DNA of 64,000 nucleotides, from the NCBI GenBank assembly GCA_030913385.1, contig CP133159.1, positions 2,192,584 to 2,256,583 on the forward strand, given 5' to 3'. The DNA comes from Cytophagaceae bacterium ABcell3 (GTDB taxonomy: Bacteria; Bacteroidota; Bacteroidia; Cytophagales; Cytophagaceae). Shown in pieces: positions 18,585-27,623 of this stretch (its first letter is position 1; each line of letters opens with the position of its first letter). The notes beneath the pieces are model-generated. The model was not told the origin of the DNA, made no database searches, and saw nothing but the letters and a program-made list of their open reading frames with translations. A program made the translations under genes and the position numbers.

Positions 18585-18643
18585 TCATTAGTTGTGCAGT
18601 AGGGATTGAGTTTTATGTTTAAGTTTGTTGGAAATTTGATAAA

Positions 18644-19741
18644 ATGCGTATTGCTATATTTGGTACAAGGGGAATACCTAACTATTATGGTGGGTTTGAA
18701 CAGTTTGCACAGTATTTGTCTGAGTACCTTGTAAAAAAAGGACATGAGGTTTGGGTTTATAACGGGCATGACCACCCATATAAAGAACCTAAATGGAATG
18801 GAGTAAATATAATCCATGCATTTAATCCAGAAGTTTGGGTAGGTACTCCTGGCCAGTTCATATATGACTTGAACTGTGTCTTGGATACACGGAAAAGGCA
18901 GTTTGATATTATTCTTCAACTGGGGTATACAAGTAGTTCTGTTTGGAATTGGCTGTTTCCTAAAAGCTCATTTCTTTTGACTAATATGGATGGTCTTGAG
19001 TGGAAGAGAAGTAAATACTCTAAACCTGTGCAAAGGTTTTTACGGTATGCAGAAAAACTGGCTACCAAATTTTCAGACTGCCTAGTCGCCGATTCTATAG
19101 GTATAAAGACATATTTAAAAAAGAAGTATAATCAAGACTCTGTTTATATACCTTATGGTGCCCATGTATTTGAAAGTCCTGATGAAGTGGTACTTGAAAA
19201 GTATCAACTTTATAAAAACGACTACTCTATTCTTGTAGCAAGGTTTGAACCTGAGAATAATATTGAAACTATTTTAGATGGATATCTAAAGTCGAACGTT
19301 GATAAACTTTTGGTAGTTATCGGTAACGACCAAACGAAGTACGGTGTATATCTAAAAGAGAAGTTTACTAATGATAAAATAAGGTTTTTAGGAACAATTT
19401 ATGATTTACAAATTCTAAACAACTTAAGGTATTATTCATATGTTTATTTCCATGGGCATAGTGTGGGAGGCACAAATCCTTCTCTGTTAGAAGCAATGGC
19501 TTCTTGGGCGTTTATTTTTGCGCATGATAATATCTTTAATAGAAGTATTTTAGATAACGATGCTATTTATTTTGACTCATCAGATTCCCTTTCTCAGCTA
19601 CTGAACCAATTTGATAAAAATGAGAAATCTTATGAAATGGTGAAAAGTAACATAGAAAAAATAAAACAAGTGTATTCATGGGACAATGTTAATTATCAAT
19701 ATGAATGTCTTATGAAGAAAAGTTTAACGGATTTATGTTAA
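18644..19741 (+). CDS. DUF1972/GT4-type glycosyltransferase
   Basis: GT4 glycosyltransferase with the characteristic N-terminus of the DUF1972 family (IFGTRGIPNYYGGFEQFAQYL), seen in rhamnosyl- and glucosyltransferases of capsule and O-antigen clusters. The middle has TNMDGLEWKRSKYS and VADSIGIKTYL. The C-terminal donor domain has VARFEPENN, FLGTIYD and GGTNPSLLEAMA (the E-x-M/E-like element). It starts 59 bp after the hydrolase stop. The 365-residue length is normal for the family. Confidence 0.88.
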   Translation: MRIAIFGTRGIPNYYGGFEQFAQYLSEYLVKKGHEVWVYNGHDHPYKEPKWNGVNIIHAFNPEVWVGTPGQFIYDLNCVLDTRKRQFDIILQLGYTSSSVWNWLFPKSSFLLTNMDGLEWKRSKYSKPVQRFLRYAEKLATKFSDCLVADSIGIKTYLKKKYNQDSVYIPYGAHVFESPDEVVLEKYQLYKNDYSILVARFEPENNIETILDGYLKSNVDKLLVVIGNDQTKYGVYLKEKFTNDKIRFLGTIYDLQILNNLRYYSYVYFHGHSVGGTNPSLLEAMASWAFIFAHDNIFNRSILDNDAIYFDSSDSLSQLLNQFDKNEKSYEMVKSNIEKIKQVYSWDNVNYQYECLMKKSLTDLC

Positions 19742-19884
19742 AAGAATTTGTTTCATTTAATGACTTTTAGTTTAATGTATTTTTTTTGTAATTAAGTTAG
19801 CTCTATGTGTTATAAGTGAAAAAAGGGATGATTAGCTAATTATAACTTACATGTGTTTACGATTTATAGGACTTAGAATAAAAC

Positions 19885-21117
19885 ATGAAAATCCTCGTCT
19901 ACGGTATCAACTACTATCCAGAACTAACAGGGATAGGTAAATATACCGGTGAAATGTGTGAATGGTTGGCTGCAAAAGGTCATCAGGTTGAGGTGATCAC
20001 GGCCATGCCTTATTATCCTGAATGGAAAATCCGTGCCGATTATGCAGGGAAAAAGCATTTTACAGAGATAATTAAAGGGGTTAAAGTGCGGCGGACGCCT
20101 TTATATGTGCCCACTGAAATAACGGGAAAATCCAGGATCAGGCAAGAGATTTCTTTTATTTTCAAGTCTCTCCCCCATTGGATACCGGCTATGTTTAGGT
20201 CTTATGATGTGGTCATTGGTATCTGTCCTCCCTTGCAGACAGGCGTTTTCCCGCTTTTATATAAGTTTTTCAGGAGAAAGCCCTTGGTTTTTCATGTGCA
20301 GGACCTGCAGGTAGATGCCGCCAGAGATTTGGGTATGTTGAAGAACAAGTTTTTTCTGAACCTGCTTTTGGGCATAGAAAAATACATTATTAAAAAGGCC
20401 TCCGGTGTTTCCAGTATCAGCCCCGGGATGAAAAGGAAGATTTTGGCAAAGGGCGGGCTCGAGAACAATTATATAGACCTACCCAACTGGAGCGATACTG
20501 AATTTGTGCGGCCAATTTCCAAAGAATGTTCTATGCGCAAGGAGTTTGGGTATGGTAAGGAGGACAAGGTGATTTTGTACTCCGGAAACATGGGCAGCAA
20601 GCAAGGACTGGAAGTGGTGCTGGAAGTCGCAGAGCAATTTTCTGGACGTAAAGATGTACACTTTCTCATGGCCGGGGAAGGGGCAGGAAAGAAAGCCTTG
20701 AAGGAAGCTGCGGCCCGCAAGGGACTGCAGAACATGCAGTTTGTCGGACTGCAACCTTATGAAAAACTGCCGGAATTTTTGGCTGTGGCAGACCTTCACT
20801 TGGTGGTGCAGAAAAAGGCTGCATCAGACCTTGTTCTCCCTTCCAAATTGATGAGTATCCTCTCAGCGGGAGGAGTGCCGGTGGTGACCGCCCTGCCCGG
20901 GACGAGCCTCTATGATTTGGTACGTGACAGGTCTCTAGGGTTTATCGCAGAACCGGAAAGTGAAACAGCCTTGTTTGAGGCGGTTTCCAAGGCTTTGGAA
21001 GAAGACCTTTCCGTTTACCGTAAAAATGCCCGCAGATATGCAGAAGAAGAGTTACATATCAGCAAAATTTTATCTAATTTTGAGCGTACTTTAAAAGACA
21101 CTTTTTACGTTAAATAA
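19885..21117 (+). CDS. WcaI-like GT4 glycosyltransferase
   Basis: Glycosyltransferase resembling colanic-acid WcaI. The N-terminus is YGINYYPELTGIGKYTGEMCEWLAAKGH, followed by TAMPYYPEWK. ICPPLQTG comes next, and HVQDLQVDAARDLGML is typical of WcaI/ExpE7-type enzymes. The donor domain has YSGNMGSKQGLEVVLE, FLMAGEGAGK and LPSKLMSILSAGGVPV. Base use changes visibly here: this gene is richer in G+C and in third-position G/C than the AT-rich genes before it. This suggests that 19.9-22.6 kb is an older or differently acquired part of the locus. A 143-bp gap separates it from the preceding gene. Confidence 0.88.
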   Translation: MKILVYGINYYPELTGIGKYTGEMCEWLAAKGHQVEVITAMPYYPEWKIRADYAGKKHFTEIIKGVKVRRTPLYVPTEITGKSRIRQEISFIFKSLPHWIPAMFRSYDVVIGICPPLQTGVFPLLYKFFRRKPLVFHVQDLQVDAARDLGMLKNKFFLNLLLGIEKYIIKKASGVSSISPGMKRKILAKGGLENNYIDLPNWSDTEFVRPISKECSMRKEFGYGKEDKVILYSGNMGSKQGLEVVLEVAEQFSGRKDVHFLMAGEGAGKKALKEAAARKGLQNMQFVGLQPYEKLPEFLAVADLHLVVQKKAASDLVLPSKLMSILSAGGVPVVTALPGTSLYDLVRDRSLGFIAEPESETALFEAVSKALEEDLSVYRKNARRYAEEELHISKILSNFERTLKDTFYVK

Positions 21118-21159
21118 GGGAGAAAGTACACTTGCCCTGATTTTAGGAGATTAGTTCAA

Positions 21160-22581
21160 ATGACCGATAAAAAGCACCCTATTCCTCTCAAAAGGGGGTA
21201 TTCACGCTTTATAAATTTTATACATTTTTCTGGGGACCTGACCCTCTTGAATTTTGCATTTTTTATTACTTACCTTAACTACATTGGTGAGGATCTGTTG
21301 AGGCCTGTCAATGATCATTATGTATTCCTGCATTTGGCTTTTAACTTGGTTTGGGGTTTACTCGTCATGTTGATTAACCTCTATGACATCAAGCGTGTTA
21401 TACGGATAGAGCGTGTAGTGTGGGACCTGATCAAAGCTACTATACTTCATGCACTGGTTATTTCTGCTTTTATTTTCTTTATTCAAGGTTATTACTATAG
21501 CCGGGTGCAGATTTATGTTACTTATGCTGTCTTTGCTTTTCTTATTTTGGTATGGCGGCTTTTGTTTCTTTGGTTTCTGCAGTACTACCGAAAAACCGGT
21601 TCGAATTTTAAAAACGTAGTTATCGTAGGGGCAGGCGGTGCTGGTAATCAAATTTATCAGTTCTTTAAGAAAAATGAAGCTACAGGGTACAGGTTTGTAG
21701 GTTTTTTTGACGATAAGCCTGAAAAGTCAATTTATAAAGATCAGATTGTGGGTCGGGTTTCAGACCTTTTAAACTTCTCAAAAAAAACACATATAGATGA
21801 AATTTTCTGTGCACTGCCACTGACTGAAACAAAAAAAATCAGGGAACTGATGACTTTTGCCGATAACCATTTGATTCGTTTAAGGCTTGTTCCTGATTTT
21901 AGAGGGTTTTATAACAAGAAGGTAAATATTGAGTTTTACGACCAGGTACCTGTGCTTTCCCTTAGGCCAGAGCCATTGGAAAGTTTATTGAACCGCTTTG
22001 TCAAAAGAAGCTTCGATATTCTTTTTTCTGGGTTGGTCATTGTTTTAGTCTTTCCATGGCTGTTCCCTATTTTATTTGTTATGATAAAACTGTCCTCTCC
22101 TGGTCCTGTGTTTTTTAAGCAAAAGAGAAGTGGAAGGGATAATTCAGAGTTTTACCTATATAAGTTTCGTTCTATGCAGGTAAACAGAGACTCTGACTCT
22201 AAACAGGCAACCGCCGGGGATCCTAGGGTAACTAGAGTTGGTAAATTTCTCCGGAAGTCTAACTTTGATGAGCTGCCACAGTTTTTTAATGTTTTGATGG
22301 GCAATATGTCTATCGTCGGCCCTCGGCCACACATGCTGAAGCATACGGTAGAGTACTCAAGGATCATTGACAAATTTATGGTAAGACACTTGGTGAAACC
22401 TGGCATCACAGGCTGGGCTCAAGTGAACGGCTTTAGAGGTGCTACCACTGATCCGCGCTATATGTTAAAAAGGGTACGGTATGATTTGTGGTACATAGAA
22501 AACTGGAGTTTTCTTCTTGATCTTAAGATTATTTTCCTTACGGTTTATAATATGTTTAAAGGTGAGAAGAATGCGGTTTAA
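21160..22581 (+). CDS. Undecaprenyl-phosphate sugar phosphotransferase (WcaJ-like)
   Basis: Initiating enzyme that transfers a sugar-1-phosphate, usually glucose or galactose, to undecaprenyl phosphate. It has four to five N-terminal membrane helices (about 15-145). A Rossmann-like domain starts VVIVGAGGAGNQIYQFF (about 150-165). The catalytic PGT domain runs from about 281: KRSFDILFSG, a long membrane helix, PGPVFFKQKRSGR, YKFRSM, FDELPQFFNVLMGNMSIVGPRP, and KPGITGWAQVNG. All hallmark motifs are intact and the 473-residue length is standard. It is the last gene of the capsule locus; a hairpin begins 6 nt after the stop, where repeat array 2 starts. Confidence 0.93.
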   Translation: MTDKKHPIPLKRGYSRFINFIHFSGDLTLLNFAFFITYLNYIGEDLLRPVNDHYVFLHLAFNLVWGLLVMLINLYDIKRVIRIERVVWDLIKATILHALVISAFIFFIQGYYYSRVQIYVTYAVFAFLILVWRLLFLWFLQYYRKTGSNFKNVVIVGAGGAGNQIYQFFKKNEATGYRFVGFFDDKPEKSIYKDQIVGRVSDLLNFSKKTHIDEIFCALPLTETKKIRELMTFADNHLIRLRLVPDFRGFYNKKVNIEFYDQVPVLSLRPEPLESLLNRFVKRSFDILFSGLVIVLVFPWLFPILFVMIKLSSPGPVFFKQKRSGRDNSEFYLYKFRSMQVNRDSDSKQATAGDPRVTRVGKFLRKSNFDELPQFFNVLMGNMSIVGPRPHMLKHTVEYSRIIDKFMVRHLVKPGITGWAQVNGFRGATTDPRYMLKRVRYDLWYIENWSFLLDLKIIFLTVYNMFKGEKNAV

Positions 22582-23257
22582 CGCCTCTCCGCACCTGTTT
22601 CGGAGCTTGTTTGGGTAAAGGACTTTTGGTTGTTTAATTGCCCCGTAACGATACCAATGTTAATATTATCCTCTGTCCCTTAATACTCTTAATTGTCATC
22701 CTGACGAAGGAAGGACCTGTTTGTGGTAAGCTGTGTTGGTTGTTTGTTGGGGAATGTTACCAAACCTGACGATAAGAGCATCATCGACTCATTAAATAAC
22801 CGCATCATCAATATATCTTTAATAATCCTAATGAGCTAATGTCACCTAAAGCCCATTCTCCATTTTTCTTACCTTTTTTGCTTGTCCAAAAAAGGTAACC
22901 CAAAAAGGACACTATGGCTGAAAGGCATATTGCCACGCGCTAAACGCACAGCCTTTTCTTGACAGCGTAAGTGTTTAATACCAGACCTGACGATGAGATT
23001 GCTTCGTCGTGCCTCCTCGCAATGACGTTGGGGTAATGGGTAATATAATGAGTAGTGAGGCGGCATTTTTAAAAATCCGGCAGCCCACAAGCCGCAATAT
23101 GCCCACGCCAGCCATAGAGTCCCCGCCCGCCCTTAGTAGCTACCGGACTGCTGATTATGGAGTTATTCTTTTTGTCTACTTTTCGGATCTTACCAGTTAG
23201 GAGGTTATCGCAAATTTTGACTGTTAGTTTTTTGGGATGGTGTTTTAATGGTGGTAA

Positions 23258-25053
23258 GCTGTTTTGGTTGATTATTTGTGGGAGAACAATATTAGACCTG
23301 ACGATGAGATTGCTTCCTCGTTCCTCCTCGTAATGAGTGGAGGGGTGAGTTGTAATAGAGGGTGTTATTATCTGGTTGATTGTAGAAACATCTTTCCTTT
23401 AATCCTGTCTATCCTTTCATCCTGCGAATCCCGGTTCAGACAGTATAATACCAAACCTGACGATGAGAGCATCATCGACTCATTAAATAACCGCATCATC
23501 AATATATCTTTAATAATCCTAATGAGCTAATGTCACCTAAAGCCCATTCTCCATTTTGGTTACCTTTTTTGCTTGTCCAAAAAAGGTAACCAAAAAAGGA
23601 CACTATGGCTGAAAGGCATATTGCCACGCGCTAAACGCACAGCCTTTTCTTGACAGCGTAAGTGTTTAATACCAGACCTGACGATGAGATTGCTTCGTCG
23701 TGCCTCCTCGCAATGACGTTGGGGTAATGGGTAATATAATGAGTAGTGAGGCGGCATTTTTAAAAATCCGGCAGCCCACAAGCCGCAATATGCCCACGCC
23801 AGCCATAGAGTCCCCGCCCGCCCTTAGTAGCTACCGGTCTGCTGATTATGGAGTTATTCTTTTTGTCTACTTTTCGGATCTTACCAGTTAGGAGGTTATC
23901 GCAAATTTTGACTGTTAGTTTTTTGGGATGGTGTTTTAAACGCTAAAAATAAACAATATAGCTGTCTCCCCGCACCTGTTGCGGGGTCTGTTTGGGTAAA
24001 GCAGGAATGTGAATTGCAAAATATTAGGCAGGTGCCAGCGTCTGACAGATTCCTCCTGCGTCGGAATGACAGGTTATATATCATTGCATCATCATATCAT
24101 CGAATCATCCTTTTGTTTCTTATGAAACAATGCCGCGGCAATCTGTTTGCCGTGAGCTGTTTTGGTTGATTATTTGTGGGAGAACAATATTAGATCTGAC
24201 GATGAGATTGCTTCCTCGTTCCTCCTCGTAATGAGTGGAGGGGTGAGTTGTAATAGAGGGTGTTATTATCTGGTTGATTGTAGAAACATCTTTCCTTTAA
24301 TCCTGTATATCCTTTCATCCTGCGAATCCCGGTTCAGACAGTATAATACCAAACCTGACGATGAGAGCATCATCGACTCATTAAATAACCGCATCATCAA
24401 TATATCTTTAATAATCCTAATGAGCTAATGTCACCTAAAGCCCATTCTCCATTTCTCTTACCTTTTTTGCTTGTCCAAAAAAGGTAACCAAAAAAGGACT
24501 CTATGGCTGAAAGGCATATTGCCACGCACTAAACGCACAGCCTTTTCTTGACAGCGTAAGTGTTTAATACCAGACCTGACGATGAGATTGCTTCGTCGTG
24601 CCTCCTCGCAATGACGTTGGGGTAATGGGTAATATAATGAGTAGTGAGGCGGCATTTTTAAAAATCCGGCAGCCCACAAGCCGCAATATGCCCACGCCAG
24701 CCATAGAGTCCCCGCCCGCCCTTAGTAGCTACCGGTCTGCTGATTATGGAGTTATTCTTTTTGTCTACTTTTCGGATCTTACCAGTTAGGAGGTTATCGC
24801 AAATTTTGACTGTTAGTTTTTTGGGATGGTGTTTTAAACGCTAAAAATAAACAATATAGCTGTCTCCCCGCACCTGTTGCGGGGTCTGTTTGGGTAAAGC
24901 AGGAATGTGAATTGCAAAATATTAGGCAGGTGCCAGCGTCTGACAGATTCCTCCTGCGTCGGAATGACAGGTTATATATCATTGCATCATCATATCATCG
25001 AATCATCCTTTAGCTTCTTATGAAAAAATGCCGCGGCAATCTGTTGGAGGTAA
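23258..25053 (+). repeat. 898-bp tandem duplication (two copies)
   Basis: Copy 1 is 23258-24155 and copy 2 is 24156-25053. The offset is exactly 898 bp throughout. I count only a handful of substitutions (for example AGACCTGACG versus AGATCTGACG, and CATTTTGGTTACC versus CATTTCTCTTACC). A shorter copy lacking about 207 bp precedes it at about 22567-23257. Confidence 0.85.
24045..24073 (+). repeat. Hairpin module, ATTCC/GGAAT stem variant
   Basis: CAGATTCC at the left, GGAATGACAG at the right, loop TCCTGCGTC. It belongs to the same structural family as the ATTGC/GCAAT (1821-1852), ATCCC/GGGAT (47717-47740) and ATCCT/AGGAT (41478-41501) versions, which share AGAT before and ATGAC after the stem. 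Confidence 0.8.
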
Positions 25054-25131
25054 GCTGTGTCGGTTGATTGTGGAAGCGTATTAAATATTCAAGTTGATTA
25101 CTACCTGTCAGCGTCCTTGGATCCTGACAGC

Positions 25132-25139
25132 GTAAGTAT
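25132..25139 (+). repeat. Target-site duplication, left copy
   Basis: GTAAGTAT, matching the copy at 26558-26565 on the other side of the IS. An unoccupied version of the same flanking sequence is at 36943-36950. An 8-bp duplication is the norm for ISL3-family elements. Confidence 0.9.
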
Positions 25140-25194
25140 GGCTCACACGTAAAAGTTGGGGAGTTTTGGTTTGATTTGTTAATTTTAAGGCAAG

Positions 25195-25581
25195 ATGAAA
25201 GAAAACATTATTGCCCCTTTTTTGCCGGAAGGCATACTAGATTTTTTTGAAATAGAAGCTGTAATAGAGCTATGTGACCTGAACAGCAAAAGATCCTTTT
25301 ATAAAATCAACCTCATTGAGCAGAACCGGCTATTAGGAAAACATAATCCTGAAGAGTACGAGTCTAAAGGTTTTTATGAACCTAAAATTGTGCAAGATTT
25401 CCCTATAAGGGGAAAAGCCGTTTATCTTGAATTTAAGCGACGAAGGTGGAGGCATAAAACATGCAAGAACAAAATAGTTTACAATGACTATTCATTTGTA
25501 GCTGAAGGCTCTAAAATCACTCAAGAGCTTTCAGATTTTTTAAAAGGTACAGGTCGAGACCCGCGAAGATACCATTGGTAA
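25195..25581 (+). CDS. ISAon1-type transposase, N-terminal frame
   Basis: A 128-codon frame matching the N-terminal, DNA-binding-side part of ISAon1/ISL3 transposases: LPEGILDFFEI near the start and DFPIRGKAVYLEFKRRRWRHKTC, where ISL3-type proteins have a Cys-containing region. The frame stops at 25581. The continuation lies in the +1 frame, open from 25544 to 26533, and reads IGNIGSYYEVKGDLL before the next frame's first usable start. Bacteroidota members of this group are often annotated as two adjacent proteins, so the split may be natural (frameshifting) rather than damage. Confidence 0.8.
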   Translation: MKENIIAPFLPEGILDFFEIEAVIELCDLNSKRSFYKINLIEQNRLLGKHNPEEYESKGFYEPKIVQDFPIRGKAVYLEFKRRRWRHKTCKNKIVYNDYSFVAEGSKITQELSDFLKGTGRDPRRYHW

Positions 25582-25612
25582 CATTGGCAGCTATTATGAG
25601 GTCAAAGGGGAT

Positions 25613-26533
25613 TTGTTGAGGAGGCACTATAAGAAGAAAAGCAGTGGGTTTAAGCAGTGGGAACAAAAAGAGCATGCAGAGGACTATTTGGTCTTTCCGG
25701 ACAATATCGGAGAGCATCTCAGTATAGACGAAGTTGCACTGTCAAAAGGAGAGTTGTACACTTTTGTTACCAATAAAAACGGGAGAGGCAAAAGAGGCTC
25801 TTTGGTAGCTTCTGTAAAAGGCACATTGTCGGCAAATATCATACAAGTTCTGGAGAAAATCCCTCTGGAACAAAGGAATAAAGTAAAGGAAGTAACCCTT
25901 GACATGGCAAAAAACATGGAGTCATCCGCAAGAACATGTTTCCCCATGGCAAATTTGGTTACAGACCGCTTTCATGTAGTAAGGCTGGCCCTGGAGGCTC
26001 TACAACATATAAGGGTCAATCAAAGATGGGTTGAACTAGATATGGAAAACAAGGCTATCGAAGCTGCCAAAAAGAATGGCGTTAGGTATAAAGCACCCTT
26101 ATTGCCCAATGGGGACACCCCAAAGCAACTTTTGGCCCGCTGCAGGTATGTCTTTGCCAAAAAGAAAGCTGATTGGACTCAAAGCCAAGAGCAGAGAGCC
26201 AACATAGCTTTTGAAAATTATCCAGACCTCAAAAAAGCTTATGACCATGTTCTTGAGTTTAGGCTAATATATGAAAGCAACACAAAAATTTCCGCTGAAA
26301 AAAAGTTTAATGAATGGATCAATAAAACTCATGAGATGGAAATTAAAGAATTTTTAACGGTAGCAAATACAGTAAGCAACCATATGAGCAATATTCTAAA
26401 CTTCTTTGACAATAGATCTACCAATGCAAATGCGGAATCTTTTAATTCAAAAATAAAGCTCTTCAGGGCAAACTTAAGAGGCGTTGTAGATACCAGGTTT
26501 TTCTTGTTCAGGCTCTCTAAGCTTTTTGCTTAA
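25613..26533 (+). CDS. ISAon1-type transposase, catalytic DDE frame
   Basis: Catalytic part of the transposase. DDE-type residues can be placed in LSIDEVALSKGELYTF (D), VTLDMAKNMESSAR...VTDRFHVVRLALEAL (second D and the ISL3-typical DRFHV), and TNANAESFNSKIKLFRANLRG (E). The frame is open upstream to 25544, so the TTG at 25613 may not be the true start. It is in the +1 frame relative to the N-terminal part, and the two overlap at 25544-25578 when read through. No stop codon or gap is seen inside this frame. Confidence 0.85.
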   Translation: MLRRHYKKKSSGFKQWEQKEHAEDYLVFPDNIGEHLSIDEVALSKGELYTFVTNKNGRGKRGSLVASVKGTLSANIIQVLEKIPLEQRNKVKEVTLDMAKNMESSARTCFPMANLVTDRFHVVRLALEALQHIRVNQRWVELDMENKAIEAAKKNGVRYKAPLLPNGDTPKQLLARCRYVFAKKKADWTQSQEQRANIAFENYPDLKKAYDHVLEFRLIYESNTKISAEKKFNEWINKTHEMEIKEFLTVANTVSNHMSNILNFFDNRSTNANAESFNSKIKLFRANLRGVVDTRFFLFRLSKLFA

Positions 26534-26557
26534 ATCCCCAGAAAAATACGGTGACCC

Positions 26558-26565
26558 GTAAGTAT
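26558..26565 (+). repeat. Target-site duplication, right copy
   Basis: GTAAGTAT directly after the IS right end, equal to 25132-25139. Removing the IS and one copy restores the module sequence seen at 36930-36960. Confidence 0.9.
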
Positions 26566-27620
26566 TAAACAACCTGACGATGAGATTGCTTCCTCGTTCC
26601 TCCTCGTAATGAGTGGAGGGGTGAGTTGTAATAGAGGGTGTTATTATCTGGTTGATTGTAGAAACATCTTTCCTTTAATCCTGTATATCCTTTCATCCTG
26701 CGAATCCCGGTTCAGACAGTATAATACCAAACCTGACGATGAGAGCATCATCGACTCATTAAATAACCGCATCATCAATATATCTTTAATAATCCTAATG
26801 AGCTAATGTCACCTAAAGCCCATTCTCCATTTTTCTTACCTTTTTTGCTTGTCCAAAAAAGGTAACCAAAAAAAGACACTATGGCTGCAAGGCATAGTGC
26901 CACGCACTAAACGCACAGCCTTTTCTTGACAGCGTAAGTGTTTAATACCAGACCTGACGATGAGATTGCTTCGTCGTGCCTCCTCGCAATGACGTTGGGG
27001 TAATGGGTAATATAATGAGTAGTGAGGCGGCATTTTTAAAAATCCGGCACCCCACAAGCCGCAATATGCCCACGCCAGCCATAGAGTCCCCGCCCGCCCT
27101 TAGTAGCTATCGGACTGCTGATTATGGAGTTATTCTTTTTGTCTACTTTTCGGATCTTACCAGTTAGGAGGTTATCGCAAATTTTGACTGTTAGTTTTTT
27201 GGGATGGTGTTTTAAACGCTAAAAATAAACAATATAGCTGTCTCCCCGCACCTGTTGCGGGGTCTGTTTGGGTAAAGCAGGAATGTGAATTGCAAAATAT
27301 TAGGCAGGTGCCAGCGTCTGACAGATTCCTCCTGCGTCGGAATGACAGGTTATATATCATTGCATCATCATATCATCGAATCATCCTTAAGCTTCTTATA
27401 AAACAATGCCGCGGCAATCTGATTGCTGTAAGCTGTGTTGGTTGATTGTTAGGGTGTTAATACTAAACCTGACGATGAGATTGCTTCGTCGTTCCTCCTC
27501 GCAATGACGTTGGGGTAAAAGGTAGATAACAGACACTATAGTTCATGCCGATAAAAAATCGGCTCTACATTTTAGTGTGGCATCATCGAATCATCCTATC
27601 ATTAAATGATCGTTAGACCA
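26566..27620. repeat. Noncoding modular hairpin-repeat array 2, right part
   Basis: Continuation of the array after the IS: ATTGC hairpin variant, TTACCTTTTTT hairpin at 26836, CCCCGCA hairpin, ATTCC/GGAAT hairpin and a GCCGAT/ATCGGC hairpin. It ends a few bases from the stop codon of the minus-strand outer-membrane protein gene, so array 2 fills a convergent intergenic space. Confidence 0.9.
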
Positions 27621-27623
27621 AGC

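Larger units (their letters stand above)
22582..25139. repeat. Noncoding modular hairpin-repeat array 2, left part
   Basis: Begins with a variant CTCCGCA/TTCGGAG hairpin (22587-22605) directly after the phosphotransferase stop. It then holds three rounds of the module series containing the TTACCTTTTTT hairpin (22869, 23560, 24458), the ATTGC hairpin and the CCCCGCA hairpin. Two rounds are a near-perfect 898-bp tandem repeat. Short frames repeated here (for example 73 and 63 codons on opposite strands of the same module) are products of hairpin sequence, not genes. The array is interrupted by an IS at 25140. Confidence 0.9.
25140..26557 (+). mobile_element. Complete ISAon1/ISL3-type insertion sequence (1418 bp)
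   Basis: The left end GGCTCACACGTA and the reverse complement of the right end GGGTCACCGTA form imperfect inverted repeats with a shared GGGGA block further in. Both ends are flanked by the 8-bp direct repeat GTAAGTAT. It carries two transposase frames on the plus strand. The insertion lies inside repeat array 2, one nucleotide past a CTGTCAG/CTGACAG hairpin. Intact ends and duplications suggest a fairly recent insertion. Confidence 0.9.

Noticed and set aside
25544-25613. Calling the IS transposase a frameshifted pseudogene
   Set aside because: Ends and target duplications are intact, both frames are otherwise clean, and Bacteroidota ISAon1-type elements are commonly found as two adjacent frames. 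I keep it as probably functional.
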